From positions 58,812 to 122,811 of the forward strand of contig NZ_SRXO01000015.1 of assembly GCF_008360935.1 (NCBI RefSeq): a DNA stretch of 64,000 nt, given 5' to 3'. The notes below the pieces were generated by a model that worked only from the letters and a program-made list of their open reading frames with translations, had not been told where the DNA came from and did not search any database. Of this stretch, positions 60,708 to 64,000 are shown piece after piece. A program made the translations under genes and the position numbers. The stretch is from Siccirubricoccus phaeus. Lineage in GTDB: Bacteria; Pseudomonadota; Alphaproteobacteria; Acetobacterales; Acetobacteraceae. Positions within the stretch are counted from its first letter, which is position 1. Every line of letters begins with the position of its first letter.

Positions 60708-62378
60708 ATGCCCCGTTTCCAGGCCCTGCGCGCAGGCCTTGCCGCCGCGCTGCTGCTCGCCTTTGCCGCCGCCGCCCATGAGGGCCATGATGACGACGCC
60801 CCCGAAGCCGCGGCGCCGGCCCGCCCGCGCCTTGCCCTGCATACCGAGGCCTATGAGCTGGTCGCGGTGCGGGAGGCGCCGGACCGGCTGCGCCTCTGGC
60901 TGGACCTGTTCGAGGGCAATGCGCCCGTCACCGCCGCCAGGATCGAGGTAACGGTCGGCGAGGCCGCGCCGCTGGTGGCAGCGCCCGAGGCGGATGGCAC
61001 CTACCGGCTGGAGAGCCCGGATCTGGCGGTCACCGGCCAACCCCTCGAGCTGGTCTTCGCCATCGCCGGCGGCCCGGCCGGGGATGAGCTGATGGCCGGC
61101 ACGCTGCCCGCCCTGCCGCCGCCCGACCCGCATCTCGGCCCCTTCGAGGATCGCTGGCAGGCCGGGCGGGAATGGCTCGCCCATCGGCCCTGGCTGGTGG
61201 CGGGCGGCGGGGCGGCCTGCGGCCTGCTGGCCGGCATCGCCCTGGCCCGCCCGCGGTGGCGCCGGCGGCGGGCCGCCCTCGCGGCCCTGGCCATCGGCCT
61301 CCTCGCCCCCGCGCTGCCGGCGCAGGCCGGGCCCGGCCATGACCATGACGCGCCGGCGACCCCCGCGGCCGCGGTGGACGCCCCGGCGCGCCTGCCGGAC
61401 GGCACGGTCTTCCTGCCCAAGGTCAGCCAGCGCCTGCTGGAGATCCGCACCGTGACCCTGCGGGAGGGGGTGGCGCCACGCAGCGTCACCCTGGTCGGCC
61501 GGGTGGTGGCCGACCCCAACCGGGGCGGCCTGGCCCAGAGCATCGCCGGCGGCCGCATCCTGCCGCCGGAGGGCGGGCTGCCCCGCCTCGGCCAGGCGGT
61601 GCGGCGCGGCGAGGTGCTGGCCATCGTCGAGCCGCCGATCCCGGTCGCCGACCAGACCACCATCGCCGAGCGCTCGGGCGACCTGGAACAGCAGATCGCC
61701 GCCGCCGAGGCCCGGCTGGCCCGCGCCCGCAACCTGGCCGCCGCCGGCGCCGGCACCCGGGTGATGGTGGCGGATACCGAGATCGAGCTGGAGGGGCTGC
61801 GCCGCCGCCGCACCCTGCTCGGGCAGAGCCGGGTGGCGCCGGAGGTGATCCGCGCCCCGGCCGACGGCGTCATCGCCAGCGCCCAGATCGTCGCCGGCCA
61901 GGTGGTGGCGGCGCAGGACGTGCTGTTCCAGATCGTCGACCCGGGCGGCCTCTGGGTGGAGGCGCTGGTCTTCGGCGCCGATGCGGCCCAGGCCTTCCGG
62001 GCGGCCAGCGCCGCCACCCGCGGCGGCCCGCCGATGCGGCTGGCGCTGCAGGGCTTCGGCCGCGCCGTGCAGCAGGGCGCGACCCTGGCGCAATTCCGCA
62101 TCCTGGACCCGCCGCCCGGCCTGGCGCTGGGCCAGCCCGTCACCGTCTCGGCGGAGATCGCCGAGCCGGTGCGCGGCCTGATCCTGCCCCGCGCCGCGGT
62201 GGTGCGCGCCGCGAACGGGGAGCAGGTGGCCTGGCGCCACCTCGCGCCGGAGAGCTTCACCGCCGCCCCCATCCGGGTGGAGCCGCTGGACGCCACCCGC
62301 GTGCTGGTCGCCGCCGGCCTGCAACCCGGCGAGCGGGTGGTGGTCGAGGGCGCCGGCCTGCTGAACCAGCTGCGCTGA
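60708..62378 (+). CDS. Heavy-metal RND efflux periplasmic adaptor (CzcB/CusB type)
   Basis: A 556-residue membrane-fusion protein. Residues 1-24 are a signal peptide followed by His-rich HEGHDDD. An extra N-terminal domain of about 150 residues leads to a hydrophobic segment WLVAGGGAACGLLAGIAL, a basic RPRWRRRRAA and a second signal-like stretch ending LPAQAGPGHDHD. Then comes the normal adaptor: barrel-sandwich (VVADPNRGGLAQSIAGGRIL, VIRAPADGVIASAQIVAGQV), a coiled-coil hairpin of about 50 residues, and C-terminal beta domains (GLILPRAAVVRAANGEQVAW). His-rich tails point to a divalent metal. The RND pump begins eight bases after its stop. Confidence 0.88.
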   Translation: MPRFQALRAGLAAALLLAFAAAAHEGHDDDAPEAAAPARPRLALHTEAYELVAVREAPDRLRLWLDLFEGNAPVTAARIEVTVGEAAPLVAAPEADGTYRLESPDLAVTGQPLELVFAIAGGPAGDELMAGTLPALPPPDPHLGPFEDRWQAGREWLAHRPWLVAGGGAACGLLAGIALARPRWRRRRAALAALAIGLLAPALPAQAGPGHDHDAPATPAAAVDAPARLPDGTVFLPKVSQRLLEIRTVTLREGVAPRSVTLVGRVVADPNRGGLAQSIAGGRILPPEGGLPRLGQAVRRGEVLAIVEPPIPVADQTTIAERSGDLEQQIAAAEARLARARNLAAAGAGTRVMVADTEIELEGLRRRRTLLGQSRVAPEVIRAPADGVIASAQIVAGQVVAAQDVLFQIVDPGGLWVEALVFGADAAQAFRAASAATRGGPPMRLALQGFGRAVQQGATLAQFRILDPPPGLALGQPVTVSAEIAEPVRGLILPRAAVVRAANGEQVAWRHLAPESFTAAPIRVEPLDATRVLVAAGLQPGERVVVEGAGLLNQLR

Positions 62379-62385
62379 GGCGGCG

Positions 62386-64000
62386 ATGTTCCGGCTCCTC
62401 GTCGCGGCCAGCCTGCGCAACCGCCTGCTGGTCCTCATCGCCGCCCTGGTGCTCGTCGGCTATGGCGCGCTGGTCCTGCCGCGCGTGCCGGTGGACGTCT
62501 TCCCCGACCTGAACCGTCCCACCGTCACCCTGCTCACCGAGGCGGAGGGCCTCGCCCCGGAGGAGGTCGAGCGCCTCGTCAGCTTTCCGATCGAGACGGC
62601 GATGAACGGCATGCCGGGCGTCATCCGCGTCCGCTCCGTCTCCGCCGTCTCGCTCTCCATCGTCTATGTCGAATTCGACTGGTCGGCGGAGCTGTACCGG
62701 GCGCGGCAGCTCGTCGCCGAGCGGCTGGCGGTGGCGCGGGCCGCGCTGCCGGCCAATGTCGCGCCGGTCATGGGCCCGGTCACCTCCATCATGGGGGAGA
62801 TCATGCTGGTCGCCCTGCGGCCGGAGGGCGTCTCCCCCATGGCGGCGCGGGAGGCGGTGGATTTCACCATCCGCCCCCGCCTGCTCGCCATCCCGGGCGT
62901 CGCCCAGATCATCCCGATCGGCGGCGAGGTGCGGCAATACCGCGTCACGCCGGACCCGGCCGCCATGCTCGCCCTCGGCGTTACGGCGGCGCAGGTGGAG
63001 GCGGCGGTCGCGGGCTTCGGCAGCAATACCGGCGGCGGCTTCGTGGACCAGCGCGGGCGGGAATACCTCATCCGCAATCTCGGCCTGACCCGGCGGCTGG
63101 AGGATCTGGCGGACACGCCGGTGGCGCAGCGCCCGGGCAGCCCGGCACCGATCCTGCTGCGGCAGGTCGCGGCGGTGGAATTCGCCGCCCGGCCGCGGCG
63201 CGGCGATGCCGGCTACCGCGGCGACCCGGCGGTGATCTTCTCGGTCCAGAAGCAGCCCGGCGCCGACACCATCGCCGTCACCGCGGCGGTGGAAGCCGCC
63301 CTGGCGGAGCTGCAGCCCAGCCTGCCGCCCGGGCTCGGCGCCGCGCAGATCCAGTTCCGCCAGGCCGATTTCATCGCCACCTCCATCCGCAATGTCGAGC
63401 GGGTGCTGCTGGAGGCCGCCGCCGTCGTCGCCGTCATCCTCATCCTCTTCCTGATGGATGTCCGGGCGACCGCCATTTCCCTCCTTGCCATCCCGGTCTC
63501 CGTGCTGGCGACGGTGGTGGTGTTCCACGCCTTCGGCCTGACCATCAACACCATGACGCTCGGCGGCCTCGCCATCGCCATCGGCGAGCTGGTGGACGAC
63601 GCCGTGGTGGATGTGGAGAATATCCGCCGCCGCCTGCGGGAGAATGCCGCCCTCCCCGCCCCGCGCCCGGTGGCGGAGGTGGTGGCGGCGGCGAGCCAGG
63701 AGGTGCGCTCCGGCATCGTCTATGCCACCGCCATCGTGGTGCTGGTCTTCCTGCCGCTCTTCGCCCTGCCCGGCATCGAGGGGCGGCTCTTCGCGCCGCT
63801 CGGCCTCGCCTATGTCGTCGCGATCCTCGCCAGCCTCGCCGTCTCGGTCATGCTCACGCCGGTGCTGGCCTATTGGCTGCTCGGCCATCGCCCGGCACGG
63901 ACGCAACATGCCGATGGCCCGGTGCTGCGCGCGGCGAAGCGGCTGAACCGCGCGGCGCTGATTCGGGCGCTGGCGCGGCCGGGGCTGGTCTTTGCCGGCG
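62386..64000 (+). CDS. Heavy-metal RND efflux pump (CzcA/CusA type), cut by window edge
   Basis: 538 codons are visible with no stop before the window ends; family length is about 1,040. Starts MFRLLVAASLRNRLLVLIAALV, then PRVPVDVFPDLNRPTVTLLTEAEGLAPEEVERLV and SVSAVSLSIVYVEFDW, typical of the heavy-metal RND group. TM4 reads GELVDDAVVDVENIRRRLRENAA, a variant of the CzcA motif (usually DGAVV.VEN), which carries the proton-relay Asp residues. Follows the adaptor gene by seven bases. It moves divalent or monovalent metal ions out of the cell; the ion cannot be fixed from this part. Confidence 0.93.
   Translation, partial: MFRLLVAASLRNRLLVLIAALVLVGYGALVLPRVPVDVFPDLNRPTVTLLTEAEGLAPEEVERLVSFPIETAMNGMPGVIRVRSVSAVSLSIVYVEFDWSAELYRARQLVAERLAVARAALPANVAPVMGPVTSIMGEIMLVALRPEGVSPMAAREAVDFTIRPRLLAIPGVAQIIPIGGEVRQYRVTPDPAAMLALGVTAAQVEAAVAGFGSNTGGGFVDQRGREYLIRNLGLTRRLEDLADTPVAQRPGSPAPILLRQVAAVEFAARPRRGDAGYRGDPAVIFSVQKQPGADTIAVTAAVEAALAELQPSLPPGLGAAQIQFRQADFIATSIRNVERVLLEAAAVVAVILILFLMDVRATAISLLAIPVSVLATVVVFHAFGLTINTMTLGGLAIAIGELVDDAVVDVENIRRRLRENAALPAPRPVAEVVAAASQEVRSGIVYATAIVVLVFLPLFALPGIEGRLFAPLGLAYVVAILASLAVSVMLTPVLAYWLLGHRPARTQHADGPVLRAAKRLNRAALIRALARPGLVFAG

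Noticed and set aside
60138..62438. Long minus-strand frame opposite the metal-efflux adaptor
   Set aside because: Antisense shadow of the adaptor gene; Gly/His/Arg-rich and motif-free.

Overview
The window is about 64 kb of very GC-rich DNA from an alphaproteobacterium, most likely an Acetobacteraceae (Roseomonas-like) soil or water heterotroph. This is inference from several things. Codons are strongly G/C at third positions. The housekeeping genes are alphaproteobacterial: a COQ9-family gene next to peptide deformylase, an rlmH-rsfS-nadD-proA block, a ChpT-like histidine phosphotransferase, NnrU, and a suhB/MmgR-type small RNA. Tricarboxylate-binding (Bug/TctC), CaiB, acyl-CoA dehydrogenase and dipeptide-ABC genes are frequent. 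No rRNA, prophage, transposase or CRISPR array is visible.

Layout. 0.3-3.8 kb: COQ9, def, rpsU, a secreted protein and a GST-like protein. 4-8 kb: a GntR regulator, a metallo-beta-lactamase (MBL) hydrolase, a carboxymuconolactone decarboxylase (CMD)-like protein and a class V aminotransferase. 8-15.6 kb (minus): SDR, RND adaptor, RND pump, SDR and TPR protein; the adaptor and pump each carry a frameshift. 15.6-16.6 kb: gene-free GC-rich imperfect repeats. 16.6-21.3 kb: acyltransferase, alpha/beta hydrolase, a single-domain voltage-gated cation channel with an unusual TLEGW filter, NnrU, and one AT-rich foreign gene. 21.4-25.5 kb (minus): rlmH, rsfS, nadD, proA. 25.9-31.8 kb: ChpT-like protein, a short DUF3553 gene, moaA, a membrane protein, then nitrilase-nadK-MFS as overlapping genes. 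31.9-39.2 kb: a complete dipeptide ABC operon with a second, divergent solute-binding protein. 39.4-45.5 kb: acyl-CoA dehydrogenase, CaiB transferase, diguanylate cyclase, the small RNA, and an N-formylglutamate amidohydrolase-like gene. 45.6 kb: tRNA-Val(GAC). 46-53.7 kb (minus): a catabolic run of thiolase, DUF35, MBL, molybdenum hydroxylase, TauD-type dioxygenase and acyl-CoA dehydrogenase. 54-56.1 kb (plus): CMD, 3-hydroxyisobutyrate-dehydrogenase-like, MBL lactonase-like. 56.4-60 kb: LysR divergent from a TctC receptor and an MmgE/PrpD protein. 60.3-64 kb: a heavy-metal RND efflux operon that runs off the window edge.

Intergenic space is unusually full of repeats. At least five dispersed families occur: (A) long GC-rich stem-loop clusters around a GGACCCCGGTCTGAG core; (B) a 107-bp element ending in CTAG; (C) palindromes around GTTGGCGGCACTGCCGCCAAC; (D) elements with a GCCCGCGAAGTTCGCTGG core; (E) a roughly 93-bp element lying directly after stop codons in the 46-51 kb run. 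There are also tandem arrays (57 bp x3, 18 bp x4, 87 bp x2 inside rsfS).

The most interesting items are the channel with a glycine in its selectivity filter, the AT-hook-like repeat extension of RsfS, the suhB-type sRNA with promoter and terminator, the twice-frameshifted RND operon, the 107-bp elements with one copy amplified just before a CMD gene, the paired palindromes between two divergent catabolic operons, and the AT-rich orphan gene at 20.6-21.3 kb. No wholly new multi-gene system could be shown.
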